Positions 1 through 12,100 of a stretch of DNA of 64,000 nt are shown here, piece after piece. The translations under genes and the position numbers were made by a program. This DNA comes from Eucalyptus grandis. Its lineage: Eukaryota > Streptophyta > Magnoliopsida > Myrtales > Myrtaceae. Under the pieces are notes generated by a model. That model did no database searches and was not told the DNA's origin. It worked only from the letters and a program-made list of their open reading frames with translations. The stretch lies in NCBI RefSeq assembly GCF_016545825.1, contig NC_052616.1, forward strand, positions 3,162,001 to 3,226,000, written 5' to 3'. The stretch's first letter is position 1, and each line of letters begins with the position of its first letter.

Positions 1-2360
1 CCAGCCCGTGCACAAGTTGGTCATCTCCCTCCTGCTGTCCTTCGCGCGACGACCTGCAGAGAATAGAAAAGCATGAGCAGCGACTGAGAGTAGGGGTTCG
101 GGGTAGTAGGCGAGTGGCGTGATCCGCGGGTCGGGGGGGCAGTCCGGCCGGCAAGTTGGCAACTGCAAAGGCCACGCGCGCTGGCCGAGCATAAAATCGG
201 AGGAGAGGACAGAGAGCGGAGGGGTGGCACCACAAAAACACCAAGCGAAAAACACAGGGAGAAACCAAAGAGAGGACTGGCGCGAGGAAGAGAGGATCCC
301 TCTGAACGGTCGACCACTACCATTGATCATTACCGGAGTCGCCCTTCGCCTCCAACCCTACCGGAGCCCAATAGACCGCAACACACAAAGAGACGGAGTG
401 GGAGTTCAAAGGGAAGAGCTCGAACCAAAGAGCTTGAGGGAGTAGCTCGTTGTCACCAGAGGTTCGTTCGCCCGCCATCGTCCGCCGTAGCCCAACACCA
501 GACAAGGTAGGTCTCCTGAACCCCTTGGTCTTGTTTCTAGAAAACTCCGGACCGAAGCTCGCGGCCAACCGGTTCGCGTCCAACCGCGTGAGCTCCGATC
601 CATGTTGCTTTTGCATTTTGCTCCCGTCTTCCTCGTACATCATGTTCGAAGACCCCTAAAGCGCGTCGAAGCTCGGTTGAGCCGGAAACCTTTGAGTTTG
701 GTAGTGCCCAATAGCTGTTCGACGAAATGCCTCTTTGAAACCGCCGAACCCAACCCTCGATCGGAGCTTGGCTCTTGGTTTCTCTGCGTTGCTCGGGATT
801 ATACTGTTGTCACACACCATTCTCGTTGTTTTCCTAGCTTTTAGTAGGTTCCTTTGTGCTATTTGGGTGAGATGAAGCGCGCGCCTTGCCGGGGTCTACC
901 CAGTGCCTCTCGGAATGCCAACTAACTAGCAGCCGGTGGTGCTCGGCGTCGGTCGAATAGAACCACCGACGCTAGGTGGTGGCCCGGCGACTTTCTTTAG
1001 GGCGGTCAATACTCATGGCATAGGCGGTGTCGGTCCGGTGGAGGAGCTGCAGTAGCTTCGGCGAGCTGTGGTTGCAGGAGGAGGGCTCGAAGAAGACACC
1101 CAAAAGAAAAAATGCAAAAGAAAATAAAAGAAAAAGAGAAAAGAAAACACAAAAAGGCTGAAAATAGAAAATAGGAAATGGGCTTCGCTTCAGGCCTGTG
1201 CGAATGGCATGATTCATCGCTAGGTTGGGCCCCTCTCTTTTTAGGGAATAAGGTCTAATTTCGATTCGGGCTAGGCTTTTCTTTTTTTTTTTTTTTTTTA
1301 AAAAGAGAGAGGAAATAGGAAAAAAGGATCTCGGGTCAAGCCTGCCCGGCCAGGTCAAACCCGGGTCCGGTCGTGGGCAGACCCGAGCAACAACGTAACA
1401 ACCTGGCTGAACCTCGGGTCGGGTCAAACTAGACAAACTGGTTCGCCAATTTTTTTAATTAAAAAAATTATTGTTTTAAAAAAATTAATTAAAAATTAAT
1501 TAAATTTTTTAAAAAAATTGTAAAATAAAAAATTTATTAATTAAAAGATAAAAAATAAATTTAAAAATTTAAAAAATTTTAAAAAAAAAAAATTTAAAAA
1601 ATTTAAAAAAAAAATTTAAAAAATTTAAAAAAAAATTTAAAAAATTTAAAAAAATTTAAAAATTTAAAAAAAAAAAAAATTTAAAAAAAAATTTAAAAAT
1701 TTAAAAAAATTTAAAAATTTAAAAAAAAAAAAAATTTAAAAAAAATTTAAAAAATTTAAAAAAAAAATTTAAAAAATTTAAAAAAAATTTAAAAAATTTA
1801 AAAAATAAAAATTTTGAAAATTAAAAACGTAGGATTTGGTTAGGAATCGCTATGTATTGCATTTTTTTTTAGTGTAATTAAGCCTTTATTTGCTCGTATG
1901 TTAATTATATAGCATGTTTAATTTGCATATTTAATTATGTTTGTGAATATTCAATTGCACGTGTTTAATTTTATTGCAATTTTACTGCACACCGGCATGA
2001 TCACCTTGCATGTTAGTGGATAGGTATAAAATTAATCTAAACTGCCTGACAAATTTTTTTACTCTTACAATGAACAAGATTAGGTACCGAAATGGCACTA
2101 ATTGGTCAATTAGTATAATCAAGTCCCCGATTCTAGATTCTCTAGTTATGTAGGAAGTGAGGTGCACTCCCATGCCTCACTTGGTTTCTAGCCTGACCCC
2201 AATAGGCTAGTGGCGACTCCTCATTGCAAAATTCCTAAAAAATATTCCAATGTCACATGGGGTATGGGCTTGGGAGAGCTTAGCCTAATCATGGGCCTTA
2301 GGCCCATCTTTTAGGCAATACCCCTAAACCTATTCCCTCCCCTAAGGGTAGGTCGCGACA
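1..2360 (+). mobile_element. 5' LTR (left end outside or undefined) of a Tat/Ogre-like Ty3-gypsy element
   Basis: A long non-coding stretch ends in 'gcgaca' immediately before a primer-binding site, which is how a 5' LTR of Tat/Ogre-type gypsy elements ends. The last part, with a 'tagtggcgactcc' motif near 2209-2221 and repeated 'gggcctta/ggccca' phrases, also looks like such LTRs. These LTRs are known to run to several kilobases, so the GC-rich first kilobase may belong to it, but I cannot place the left border. The short reading frames in both strands here are not supported as genes: they overlap each other and the longest (972-1436, minus) is carried by a poly-lysine run. No second LTR is visible to confirm the assignment. 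Confidence 0.5.
1449..1826. repeat. Almost pure A/T low-complexity tract
   Basis: About 375 bp consist nearly only of A and T, built from irregular repetitions of the palindromic core aaattt separated by A runs (aaatttaaaaaattt). It lies inside the presumed LTR, between GC-rich sequence and the LTR 3' part. It is probably a slipped expansion of a short motif. Assembly across it could be inexact. Confidence 0.9.
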
Positions 2361-2363
2361 GCT

Positions 2364-2381
2364 TGGTGAATCCGTTGGGGA
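2364..2381 (+). other. Primer-binding site, tRNA-Arg type
   Basis: TGGTGAATCCGTTGGGGA lies three bases after the LTR end. It resembles the TGGCGACTCTGCTGGGGA primer site (complement of a tRNA-Arg 3' end) known from Ogre/Tat elements, with four differences over 18 bases. The site sets the direction of the element as plus. Confidence 0.6.
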
Positions 2382-3088
2382 TTTGGTTTTAGACCTTAGA
2401 TGACTTAGGCCAAAATTAATCTTGTTCAAAAATATTTTCGTTTTGTAGCGAGGATCCTAAGTACATCCCTAACATGTCGGTTGTTTAATGTTCATGCTGA
2501 ATGGGAGGTATAAGGGGAAGTGTTTGCTCACCTTTGTCTTGCCAAAATGTGTAGAAATGTATGGTTTTTTTTTTTTATTTAAATTTTATGTATGTATGAA
2601 GTGTTCCTTGTTTATAAATTGTCATGTCTGCATTTCTTGCATTACACTACACCATAGCACACACAACCTACCGCCGGACTTGGGCCACATAGGATCACCT
2701 AGGATGGTGTTGAGGTGGATACCACTCCAACTACAACCGCGTAGTACAAGTCGCCCACCTTAACCCCGAAATTTCTTTCTTCATGTCGAAGGTACCCACC
2801 CCGGTCTGCAACCGCGCGAAACGGGTCAGTTCTTTGACAAAGTCGGAGTTATGGGTAACTCGACCTAACTGCGACCTTGCTGGTTCAGTCCGGTGATCTT
2901 GTGGCTCAATTTTGAGCCATTTATAGTATAAATTGAACCACCGTCCATGCGTATGTCTATGTCATTGGCTTTGCTACTCAATGAGTAGGGTAAGATTTTC
3001 GAATTCTTTCCTTTGCAATTTACTTATTTGCTTTCCTTTTGGTTGGTTCATGGCAAATTAGGTTGATTGTAACTGTGAGTAGTATACG

Positions 3089-4655
3089 ATGGGGATACCC
3101 GAGCTTCACATCATTGCTGCCTCGAAAGCCGAGCTTCGCACATGGTGGGATAGACTAGACCCGACTGGCCATAATTGGGTACGATCCTATGTCGGACGAT
3201 TACTTCCCCTCTTAGAAATAGAAACTCATTATGGTGTTGTACAAGCGTTGGTGCATGTCTGGTGTCCCAAGACTTGCACGTTTATATTCAGTGACCACGA
3301 ACTCACTCCAACCCTAGAAGAATGCAGTGTTGCCATGGGAAAACTCTTGGTGTCGGAGTTAATTGGCCCACCTGTAGGGACTGAGCATATCGACCTTATC
3401 TAATTTCTTTAGAGTTAAGGAGGATGACGTGAGGAAAGTTTTGAAAGCCAATCGCAAGACCTATCCGTTTTCATTCCTAAATGAGCTTTTTCAAAATGCC
3501 CAATCTTTTAAAAAAAATAGGATCTTCCTGTTAGCTTTCTTTGGATTCGTGTTATTCCCACATTGAAGGAACACTATTAACCCTTCCGTGGCATGGGTAG
3601 TTCGTGAGGTATGTATGGGAAAGGGCTTTGTTAACGCCATCTTGACGGAAACTTTTCTTTCCCTTACTTGTTTTAAAGAAAACAAAAACAAAACTTTCCA
3701 TACTCCTCCAGAACTCTTACAAATTTGGTTCTTTTCTTACGTTAAGGGGTTTGGTAGCTTGATGACCGTGAACGACATCCCTGACTCTAGCCACCCTATC
3801 CTAAAGTTCAAAGATAGGAAGACGTTAACTGCCGAATCGGAAAAATCGGGTGCTATCATATAGCTTTGTATCGGCTAAGTTCACGAGTTGGAGATAACAA
3901 GTTGGAGATAAGTGGACTCAAACCGCTGACATTTACCACAGGGTAAACCATCACCTCTTTGGCCCCCCGGCTGATTCTACCATAAAGGCCAACGATAGAC
4001 AATAACTCCCCCCCAAACACAGCTTACAACTTTCATCGTACTGTGCTCTCCAAAGAGCAACTCTTCTCAAAATCACAAAGGGTGCTAAGTTGGAATGCCC
4101 CCAATTATCATTATTTTGAGTGGTTAGTTTTCATGACCAACCCTGGACCCGAAGATTTTCAACGGCATGCCAAATGGCTCGAGTTTGAGAAGCGAGGTTC
4201 GTGTGTGGGCTTACTGGACTTGTTCCTTTGTTGGGAATTACCTAGTCACTGAGTATTACCCGACCCGAGTTGCCCACTAGTTTCAAGAGGTTCAACAACT
4301 TCCACCGACGATTCAAGAAGACCCACTTAGGATAGACTTCCCTAACAGATGCCAAGATCACGAAGACTCCGTCGTGTTAGTCAAGTCGATGTGGGATATG
4401 TGCCACCCCCGGAAGCTAATATGGCCTGAAGAGGAGTTGGAAGGGCAAAAAAAGACTTATTATGCCTCGATGGAATACATCCTTAGGCACAAAATCCCAA
4501 AGAGCCTACGCCCGAAAATTCCCGACGTGCCATTAAAGACCACCCACCGAGCCGAGATCAAGTGCCTCAAAAGGAAGCTCGAAGAAGCTGAGGAGCGCGC
4601 CTCGAAGTTGACCCGAGTTAGTGGAGCTGCCACAAGCGGGAGCTGTCCTCGTTAG
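3089..4655 (+). pseudogene. Decayed Ogre-type ORF1 (DUF7745-like protein)
   Basis: The first open part (3089-3403, 104 residues) starts MGIPELHIIAASKAELRTWW and contains a 'F-F-D-ELTPTLEE' motif. This pattern is typical of the plant protein family annotated as DUF7745, often found in retrotransposon ORF1. After a break the homology resumes at about 3588-3863 (motif ELLQIWFFSYVKGF), then 4043-4252, and ends with a charged coiled-coil tail (4374-4655, RAEIKCLKRKLEEAEERASK). At least three frame breaks or stops separate these parts, so it cannot make a full protein. Family membership is from memory of the motif; the function of such ORF1 proteins is unknown. It lies upstream of the gag start, as in Ogre elements. 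Confidence 0.55.
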
Positions 4656-4952
4656 TTAGATTGAGTCAAATGTGATATGTAATGGGCCCATACCCACATA
4701 TGTTACAATGTTAAAGAACTTGTCTTGTGTCACAATATCGGGAGATAAGAGTCATGATTAGCTTCGTTGTTTAGGGGGTATCCCTCATGTCTTCTCCTGC
4801 ATTATGTAGCAATCTTGCTTTCAATGAAATGAACAAATTGAGGCGATTAGATCTTTGTCATGGACCGACCGCCTAATCATTACTCAATGCTTATATATGC
4901 TTATCTATCCTTGTTTAGGTACTAACAGGTTGTCTATTTTTATCCGACCGTC

Positions 4953-5048
4953 AACACGGCTAAGAGGAGATCTCTAATTCGTACTTGCGTAAAAGCCAGG
5001 ATGGAGAATGAGGATGTCAGCATACGCATGGCCAACATGGAGAACTAG
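4953..5048 (+). pseudogene. Start of gypsy gag, truncated
   Basis: A short open stretch reads as a gag N-terminus with the phrase ARMENEDVSIRMANMEN and then a TAG stop three codons before the copia insertion at 5050. The 'RMANLE/MEN' phrase resembles the opening of gag in Tat-type elements. Everything downstream is missing because of the insertion. Confidence 0.4.
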
Positions 5049-5049
5049 C

Positions 5050-6003
5050 TGTGAATGTTAGTATGAGCACCTAGAGGGGGTGAATAGGTGCGAAAACAAA
5101 TTTTTGCGAAGTACAGTGTAAAACCTTAAGTTTAACTTGACTCTATTTAGCATTAGACTTTAAAATAGAAGCAAGACTCTAACAGTTAAATAAAATTATG
5201 AGTAAAGTAAAATAGTTTAGGGAAGAGAATAAGAACACAAGGTTTATAGTGGTTCGGCTTAATCCAAGCCTACGTCCACTCTCCCGCACTAATAGCCCAC
5301 CGGTTGGATTTCACTATGAATCAAAAGAGTCGTTACAATATCACGTCCTTGATTCCACAGTGTAGAGACTCTGCTACACTTCCTCAAGGTCTCACAAATG
5401 TATAAACTCTCTTTTGAGTACAAGTTTACGCTCAACAATTGAATTGACAAAGAACAAGGAGTTTCAGACTTTGGAATTTATCTATCACGCACACACTTGA
5501 ATAACTAGAACATCTTCCTTATATACTCCTCCATGCCTTTATAGCCGTTGGCACTTTCCAAATGAGCTCTTCCAATCTACCCATTGGACAGAATCAATTA
5601 GAGAGATCTCGAGTTATTTAATAAACATGACGATAGCCCACCAATCATGCTCGCTCATACAATCAGGATCTAGGTTTCCATAAGTAAAACCTTCCAAGTA
5701 TGCTTCGCCAATCAACGGATCTAAATTACCCGAATTGAAATCAAAACGAATAATAGATTTCGAGATGCTATATCCAGCCGAGAGATCTTCTTCAGTTGAT
5801 AGAATCAAATCATTAAAGAAATACTCAATTCTGGATAAGTCTTCTTTGACGGTCTAGAAACTGTCGATGAGGGTAGACTTTGAATCTTAAGTCTAGAGGT
5901 TCGGCGGTCTTCAGACTTTGATGAGAGAGTCCACAAGTCTTCAGACTAGACTGATGGAAATGTTTTGTCAACTTCAAAACAAATACAGAAGTTTTCTCCA
6001 ATA
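5050..6003 (-). repeat. 3' LTR of the SIRE-type element
   Basis: The first 250 bp match 13782-14039 closely (tgtgaatg-tagtatgagcac at both starts). The inner border is placed at 6003, directly after the purine tract; there the LTR begins TATTGG where TGTTGG would be usual. The length is about 954 bp. Confidence 0.75.
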
Positions 6004-6022
6004 ATCTCTCCCTTTTTGATGG
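6004..6022 (-). other. Polypurine tract
   Basis: On the minus strand the sequence reads CCATCAAAAAGGGAGAGAT directly before the 3' LTR, the form of the SIRE polypurine tract. A second, stronger purine run (AAAAAGGGGGAGA, about 6327-6340) lies 320 bp upstream and could be an older or duplicate tract. Confidence 0.6.
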
Positions 6023-6593
6023 TGACAAAACTTTCCTGCAAATATGGATATTTTTGACCTGCAAGACAATACTCAAGCAAACATGAATATTTCACAAAAG
6101 ATAATTGGCTTAGTAAAGATAGCATTAGATCTGCATCCACAGGAAATAATAAAGTTAGTCCTGTAAATAAACAACTATCTTTGCCATGAAATACCAACAA
6201 TGCTTAAGATACTGCAGCAAATGATCAAACAATCCTAGTCCAAATCAAGTCACAACCAAACAACCAAACAAAAGTAAAAGTTAATCAAAAGTCAAGTCAA
6301 ACAAGAGTCAATTCAAATCTGCACCATCTCCCCCTTTTTGTCAACATGAAAAAAGTAGAGACAAAAAGATAATGAAATTAAGATTGCTTTGGAACGTGAA
6401 TAAGTTGGAAATCTCCCATCAACTGGACAATCCCTTTCAATTTTTTCAAATCCTCCTTCAGTTAAGCCACTTCTTCACCCTTGGCATTTGCCTGAACTTG
6501 AAGAGCAAAGGCATGGATTTGATCATGTAAGGAAACTAAAGATGCTTGACCTACATTCTGCAAGTTTTGAACTTCACATCCCAGGGCATAAAT

Positions 6594-8474
6594 CTATCCT
6601 CGCATCTCCATAAGAATATCAAGCAGTCTTCGAAAGTTTGGTGAATTATCAGTCTGAGTGCTAGCTTTTGCGTTATTAGTAGGAGTATTGGCAGATGATG
6701 GCAAGTCAGCATGATCACTCAGATTTGGCGATGAAATCTCATGACCTTTCTCTGGAAATTGAGATGCATAGATGTCTTCTAGATTTGCAGGTGAACGACT
6801 AACACCTTCACTTGTAAAGGCAATTAAAGATGTACCTCTTTTCTCAACTACTCCCCTTGTTTCATTGCCTTCAGGCGGTGAGAAGTACTCTTCATGCTCT
6901 GTTTCCTCTTGTTCACCTCTGCCTTCTTCTTCTTCTGCAATCCTCTCTTCCTCTGCTTCTTTTTGCATTGATTCTCTCTCTCCACTCCTTTGTTCGAACT
7001 CTTCTCTATCTTGATCCTTTCTCTCCTCTGTCACTGAAACAGAATGATGTAAGCTTCTCAATGCAAGAGCGGAAATGATTATATCGTCCTCATCCTCTTC
7101 ATCCTCTAGGATGAGTGCTCTTCTTTTCTTGGATGGAGCTGTCATGGGCTTCTTCCCTTTCCGTTTTGCAGCCGAAGAAACTTGATGAGTCTTGACAGGA
7201 GTTTTCTCATTTAATCGCTCCAAAGCCTTGTCCAGCTCTTTCAGACGCATTTTGGAAATCTTTTTCAGTCCTACCACCATTTGATCACAAGATTGAACAC
7301 ACAGAATCCTGGGAGGTTGAATATTCAAATGTCTAAACAACTTTGTAACAAGCGCTAAGTAAGGAAGTTGTCCCTTGTCTTTCAGCATCGTTCTATACAT
7401 GTGAAACAAGATTGTGTGAGGCAGAGAGAACTTTTTGCCAGCGTTGATAGCATACATCAACTTTGCTTCCGAGTTGGAGACGTCGGTCTTCAAAGTCGAT
7501 TTGGGTCTAAGGCAATTGATCACGATCTTGTGAAGCAAAATATTTGAGGCATTCATCCTCAAGTACGAAATCTTTCCTTCTGCCATTCCATCACACACAA
7601 GCTCTACCGTCGCATGACCAACAGACACATTGATTGATTGGAATGCCCCTCGCTCTACTCTAATCACATCCGCCAATGTGTCCATGTCAATAATATAGTC
7701 CTGATCTCGAACACTAAAAGAAAATCTATTTGCATCCAAGAAACTCATATTAGAATAGAAATAGGCAGTAAGTTCTCGATATGCCTCTGTCGTCTCATAA
7801 CAAAATTGCTCAAACTGAAGTTGAGTGAATTTCTCTCTCAGCTTCACATTCAAAGAATCAAGAAAATCAAAGTCCACACTTCTTGGATTGATCACCCCTC
7901 TTTTTAGCAACTTGGAGTAAAGTCGCTTGTGTTCCTCCGAGTGAAACAAGTCTGTCCTTTTGCTTTGAATATTCGCTGCAACACCCATTCTAGGCTTAAA
8001 ATGAGTGTACATTTTGTCATCATCATTCCCATCAGGCTGACTAAGACCTCCAATACGTGGATCACTAGGGATATTTGCAAAAGCTCGTTATGCCGACCCC
8101 GCAGGAGCAACTCCCAATCGTTCCATTATACGCAAAAAGTGGGTTTCATTTTGATATCATTTCTCTTTCAAAAATGCATTAATATAGTTTAAGGGAGTGC
8201 CTCCCTTCTTCAAAGTAGAGTAAAGTTTAAAGATAAAAGCAGGCTTTTGAGTTCTTACAGGTTCTGCCTCTTCAATGATTTCTTCCTCCGCTCTTTGATC
8301 AACACCTTGAGGTTTAGCTTGAGGAGATTGACGCGGTTGAGATTGTTGAGGGTTTTGTTGCTGTCTTGGAGATTCTTCTTCCTCGGTGAGGTCAAAATGC
8401 ATAGGACCCTCACGCATGTGTTGTGGTCCCCTGTTCGCTATCCTTGAAGACTTTCTTTGGGAAGCCATTCTCAC
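6594..8474 (-). pseudogene. Extra ORF behind pol (SIRE 'env-position' / plant transposon protein domain)
   Basis: One reading frame of about 626 codons runs here with only two premature stops, TGA at 8157-8159 and TAA at 8088-8090. The N-terminal 105 residues are basic then acidic and glutamine-rich (SSRIANRGP, QQQNPQQSQPRQ). The middle (KRGVINPRSVDFDFLDSLN onward, about 250 residues) looks like the globular domain called 'putative plant transposon protein' in SIRE-type elements. The C-terminal third has a nuclear-localisation-like run (KRKGKKPMTAPSKKRR), then a long Glu-rich low-complexity region. I see no signal peptide or membrane helix, so an envelope function is not supported. The position between RNase H and the 3' LTR is where SIRE elements keep their third ORF. 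Confidence 0.7.
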
Positions 8475-8899
8475 AGTCTTTGAGAGATTCCAAATTCGAT
8501 TCGCAAAAAAGGTGAGAACTTTGCAGATTAAACTAGAGAGTAAAAATAAGAAAGTGATGGTCTGTGCTTTTAGGGTTTGTGAGGAAGACGATCAGTATAT
8601 AAGGCAGTTGAAAAGAGGTATACGAAATGATGTAAAAGGAAAAATAGAAAATGCCTTTTCAAAAATAACTACCTTTTTGAAAAATAGATAACCGTCATTT
8701 CAAAAGATAACTTCTTTTTCAAAAAGGAATGATTGCAATAATCATGAAAACTGGGGAAGATAACATCAATCAATTACAGATTAATAGATGATCGTACCTT
8801 TTCGAAATTTTATCCGACAAATAAAATTCTAAAATAGAAATAACTTATAGTCGTGAATCTTGATCGTTTGAGTCTGAGTATCTTTATACTTTTATCCCT

Positions 8900-10757
8900 G
8901 AGTCTGAACTTCTTCAGACTTTAAGATATTGAGTCTGGAATGAATAAGCTTGAATTGACTTTTCTCCAAATGCTTTGTAAATATGTCTGCTAGTTGATTC
9001 TTTGAGTCAATGAATTGAATCGAGACTTCTCCATTTTGAACATGATCTCTAATAAAATGATGTCAAATCTCTATGTGCTTTGCTTTCGAATGAAGAATTG
9101 GATTCTTGGTGAGATTAATCACGCTGGTGTTATCGCATTTGATCTCAGTGCATGAGTCTTCGATTCCAAAGTCTCTTAGCTGTTGCTTTATCCACAAAAT
9201 TTGTGAACAACAACTTCCAAGAGCCACATATTCTACTTCTGTTGTTGAAAGAGCTACAGTACTTTGCTTTTTTGAAAACCAAGATACTGTCCTATTCCCA
9301 AGTAATTGACAAGTGCCCGAGGTGCTCTTTCTATCAACTCTACATCCTACTAGGTTTGCGTCCGAATATCCAAGGAGAGTAAAGTCTCATTTTTTATGAT
9401 ACCAAAGACCCAAATTGGAAATTGAGGCAACGTATTTGATGATGCGTTTTGCAGCACTTAAATGAGATTCTTTAAGATCTGATTGAAATCTTGCACAAAT
9501 ACAAACACTAAACAAAATGTCAGGTCTAGAAACAGTAAGATAAAGAAGTGAACCAATGATACTCCTGTATAACTTTTGGTCAACTTTCTTTCCTCCTTCA
9601 TCTTTGTCTAGCTTCAAGGAGCTTAACATTAGTATATTAGTCTTTTTGCAATTCTCCAAGCCGAACTTTTTAACAAGTTCTTTAGCATATTTTTCTTGGT
9701 GGATAAAAGTTCATTCCTTCAATTGTTTTACTTGAAGTCCAAGAAAGAAGGATAGTTCACCCATCATGCTCATTTCAAACTCATCCTGCATAATCTTAGA
9801 GAATTTCTTGCACAGATTTTCGTTAGGTGATCCAAAAATAATATCATCAACATAAATTTGAGCAAGTAAAAAGTTTTTACTTTCTCTTTTGAAAAACAGA
9901 GTAGTATCTACTTTACCTTTAACAAAGCCATTTTGAATTAAAAACTTACTTAACCTGTCGTACCAAGCTCGAGGTGCTTGCTTTAAACCTTATAATGCCT
10001 TTTTCAGTCTGAATACAGAGTCTGATTTCTTTGGGTCTTCAAAACCAGAAGGTTGTTCCACATAGACTTCCTCTTGGATAAATCCATTTAGGAAAGCACT
10101 TTTGACGTCCATTTGGAATAACCTGAAATTCTTATAACACGCAAAAGCAAGTAATAATCTAATTGTTTCTAACATTGCTATTGGTGCGTAAGTCTCATCA
10201 TAGTCTATCCCTTCTTCTTGCGTATATCCTTTGGCCACGAGTCTTGCTTTGTTCCTTATAACTTTTCCTTTCTCGTTCATCTTGTTCCTAAAAACCCATT
10301 TAGCTCCAATAATAGATTTACCTTTTGGTTTAGGAGTCAATTCCCAAACATCATTGATATTGAATTGCTTGAGTTCTTCTTGCATAGCTTCAATCTAGCT
10401 TTCATCAGCTAAAGCTTCTTCTATGCTCTTGTGTTCTATTTCAGAAATAAGAGCCACAGCACTAGACTCTTCACGCATTTTGGATCTTGTACGAATTCCT
10501 TCATTAATGTCACCAATAATGAGTTCTTTGGGATGACTAGACTTGTGCTTCCAATTGCTGGTTGATTTGTCAAATTGTTGTTCTTTTTCTTCATTTGATT
10601 CTTCAACGATCATTTGTTGCTGGTCTTCTGAAATCTGAGTTGCTTCTGGAGATTTAGATTTTGTAGAGTCTGGAGCAGATTCAGATTCTTTAGGTTGGGT
10701 CTGAATTGATTGATTTTGCATAAAGTCTTGAAATTTGACATTCATCGATTCCTCCAC
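8900..10757 (-). pseudogene. Copia reverse transcriptase-RNase H (SIRE-type), broken
   Basis: The frame starts in an acidic linker (10757-10395), passes a TAG where ADESWIEAM is expected and enters reverse transcriptase (10385: [34 protein letters not shown]). The catalytic IYVDDIIFGS lies near 9860 and is intact. It continues as GELSFFLGLQVKQ and RNase H (LLGYSDANLVG, KCDNTSVINL, QLADIFTKHLE) to about 8900. Several stops (for example after KKAL near 9990, QLKE near 9715 and YHKK near 9387) break it. The normal product makes cDNA from the element's RNA. Confidence 0.85.
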
Positions 10758-12000
10758 AGATTAAGTCTTTTTGTTGTATACTCTGTAAGCTTTGCTGGTG
10801 GTTGAATATCCAAGGAAGGTACATTCATCTGATTTTTCTTCAAACTTACCAATTCGATCATTTGCATTTTTCAATATAAAATATTTGCATCAAAACACAT
10901 GAAAATAGGAAACAATTGGCTTCTTTCCTTTGAACAACTCATAGGAAGTTTTCTCCAGAATAAGCCTTAACCTTAAGAAGACTCTATTAATAATATAGCA
11001 CGCTATAAAAACTGCTTTAGCCCAAAAACGAGAGGAAATGTTACTTTCAATTAATAAAGTTCTAGCCATTTCTTGCAATGATCTATTCTTCCTTTCCACA
11101 ACTCCATTTTGTTCTGGAGTATATGGTGAGGAGAACACATGCTGAAAACCAGATTCATCACAGAATTTAGCAAAGTCTTAAATTTTCAAACTTACCTCCA
11201 TGGTCTATCCGTATACTTGAAATAACATACCCTTTCTCATTTTGGACTTTCTTAGCAAATTTGATAAAATAAGAAAAGGTTTCAGACTTACTTGCCAGGA
11301 AATATACCCAAGTGAATCGTAAATAATCATCCACTATTACTAGTCACTATTTCTTACCTCTAATGCTTTGGGTTTTGGTTGGTCCAAAGAGATCTATATG
11401 CAAGATTTGCAGTACACGATTAGCGGAAACTTGATTTATTGGTTTGAATGAATTTCTTACCCATTTTCCCTACACACATGGTGTGCATAGATCAGATTTT
11501 TGGTATGTCAGGTTGGGTAGTCCACGAACAAGCTTCTTTGCAAAGATCTTGGCTATTTGCTTCATGTTAATGTGCCTAAGTTTTCTATGCCAGAGATTTA
11601 CTTCCTCTTTAATTGAAATTAGACATTGAGATTTTTCTAGATTGATATCCAAGAGATATATATTCCCATGTCTTCGCCCTATGAATGTCTGAGGGGAGTC
11701 TTTACTGGTTCCTGAACATATTCGTTCTTGAAAGTTGATTTTGTAACCTGTGTCGCACAATTGGCTGATACTCAACAAGTTGTAGTTAAGTCCTTCCATT
11801 AAGGAAACGTTACTGATTGTGAGACTTCCAATCTTTATGGTTCCGTATCCCACAATTCTGCCTTTGTTATTTCATCCAAAAGAGACTTTTCCACCATTAA
11901 CTTGCACAAGCTTTATGAAACAATTTGAGTCTCCTATCATATGTCTTAAGCATCCACTATCCAAGTACCATTTAACCTTTTTCTTGATAATTACCTACAT
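10758..12000 (-). pseudogene. Copia protease-integrase (SIRE-type), broken
   Basis: The aspartic protease motif WYLDSGC lies near 11965. It is followed by the LLSISQLCDTGY segment (11853-11470), the pre-integrase zinc motif (LWHRKLRHINMKQI, CTPC) and the integrase core (LHIDLFGPT near 11400, then PEQNGVVERKNRSLQEMART at about 11120-11060). The frame is interrupted by stops between 11470 and 11138. The integrase normally inserts element cDNA into the genome. Downstream it leads into the reverse transcriptase segment. Confidence 0.8.
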
Positions 12001-12100
12001 TTAGAAAAGAAACTCAAGCTTTCTTTGGTACCCATACTTTCTTGGGTCCAATGGAGTTAGTGCAATATACGGTCTTTGCTCAAACCTTCTTAATAGGTTT

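Larger units (their letters stand above)
2361..5049 (+). mobile_element. 5' internal region of the Tat/Ogre-like gypsy element, cut by a SIRE-type insertion
   Basis: The segment begins with a primer-binding site, holds a leader of about 700 bp without a gene, then a decayed extra ORF (3089-4655), a spacer of about 300 bp (4656-4952) and the start of gag. An ORF upstream of gag, separated by an intron-like spacer, is characteristic of the Ogre lineage. The element stops abruptly at 5049, where a minus-strand copia element begins, so gag, protease, reverse transcriptase and the 3' LTR are not seen in this window. Confidence 0.6.

Noticed and set aside
972..1436. A 154-codon minus-strand frame.
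   Set aside because: It runs through a poly-A/T stretch giving a lysine run, has no family motif and lies in a presumed LTR.
6594..8474. Reading the SIRE third ORF as a viral-type envelope gene.
   Set aside because: No signal peptide, membrane helix or cleavage-like site is visible; only its position resembles env.
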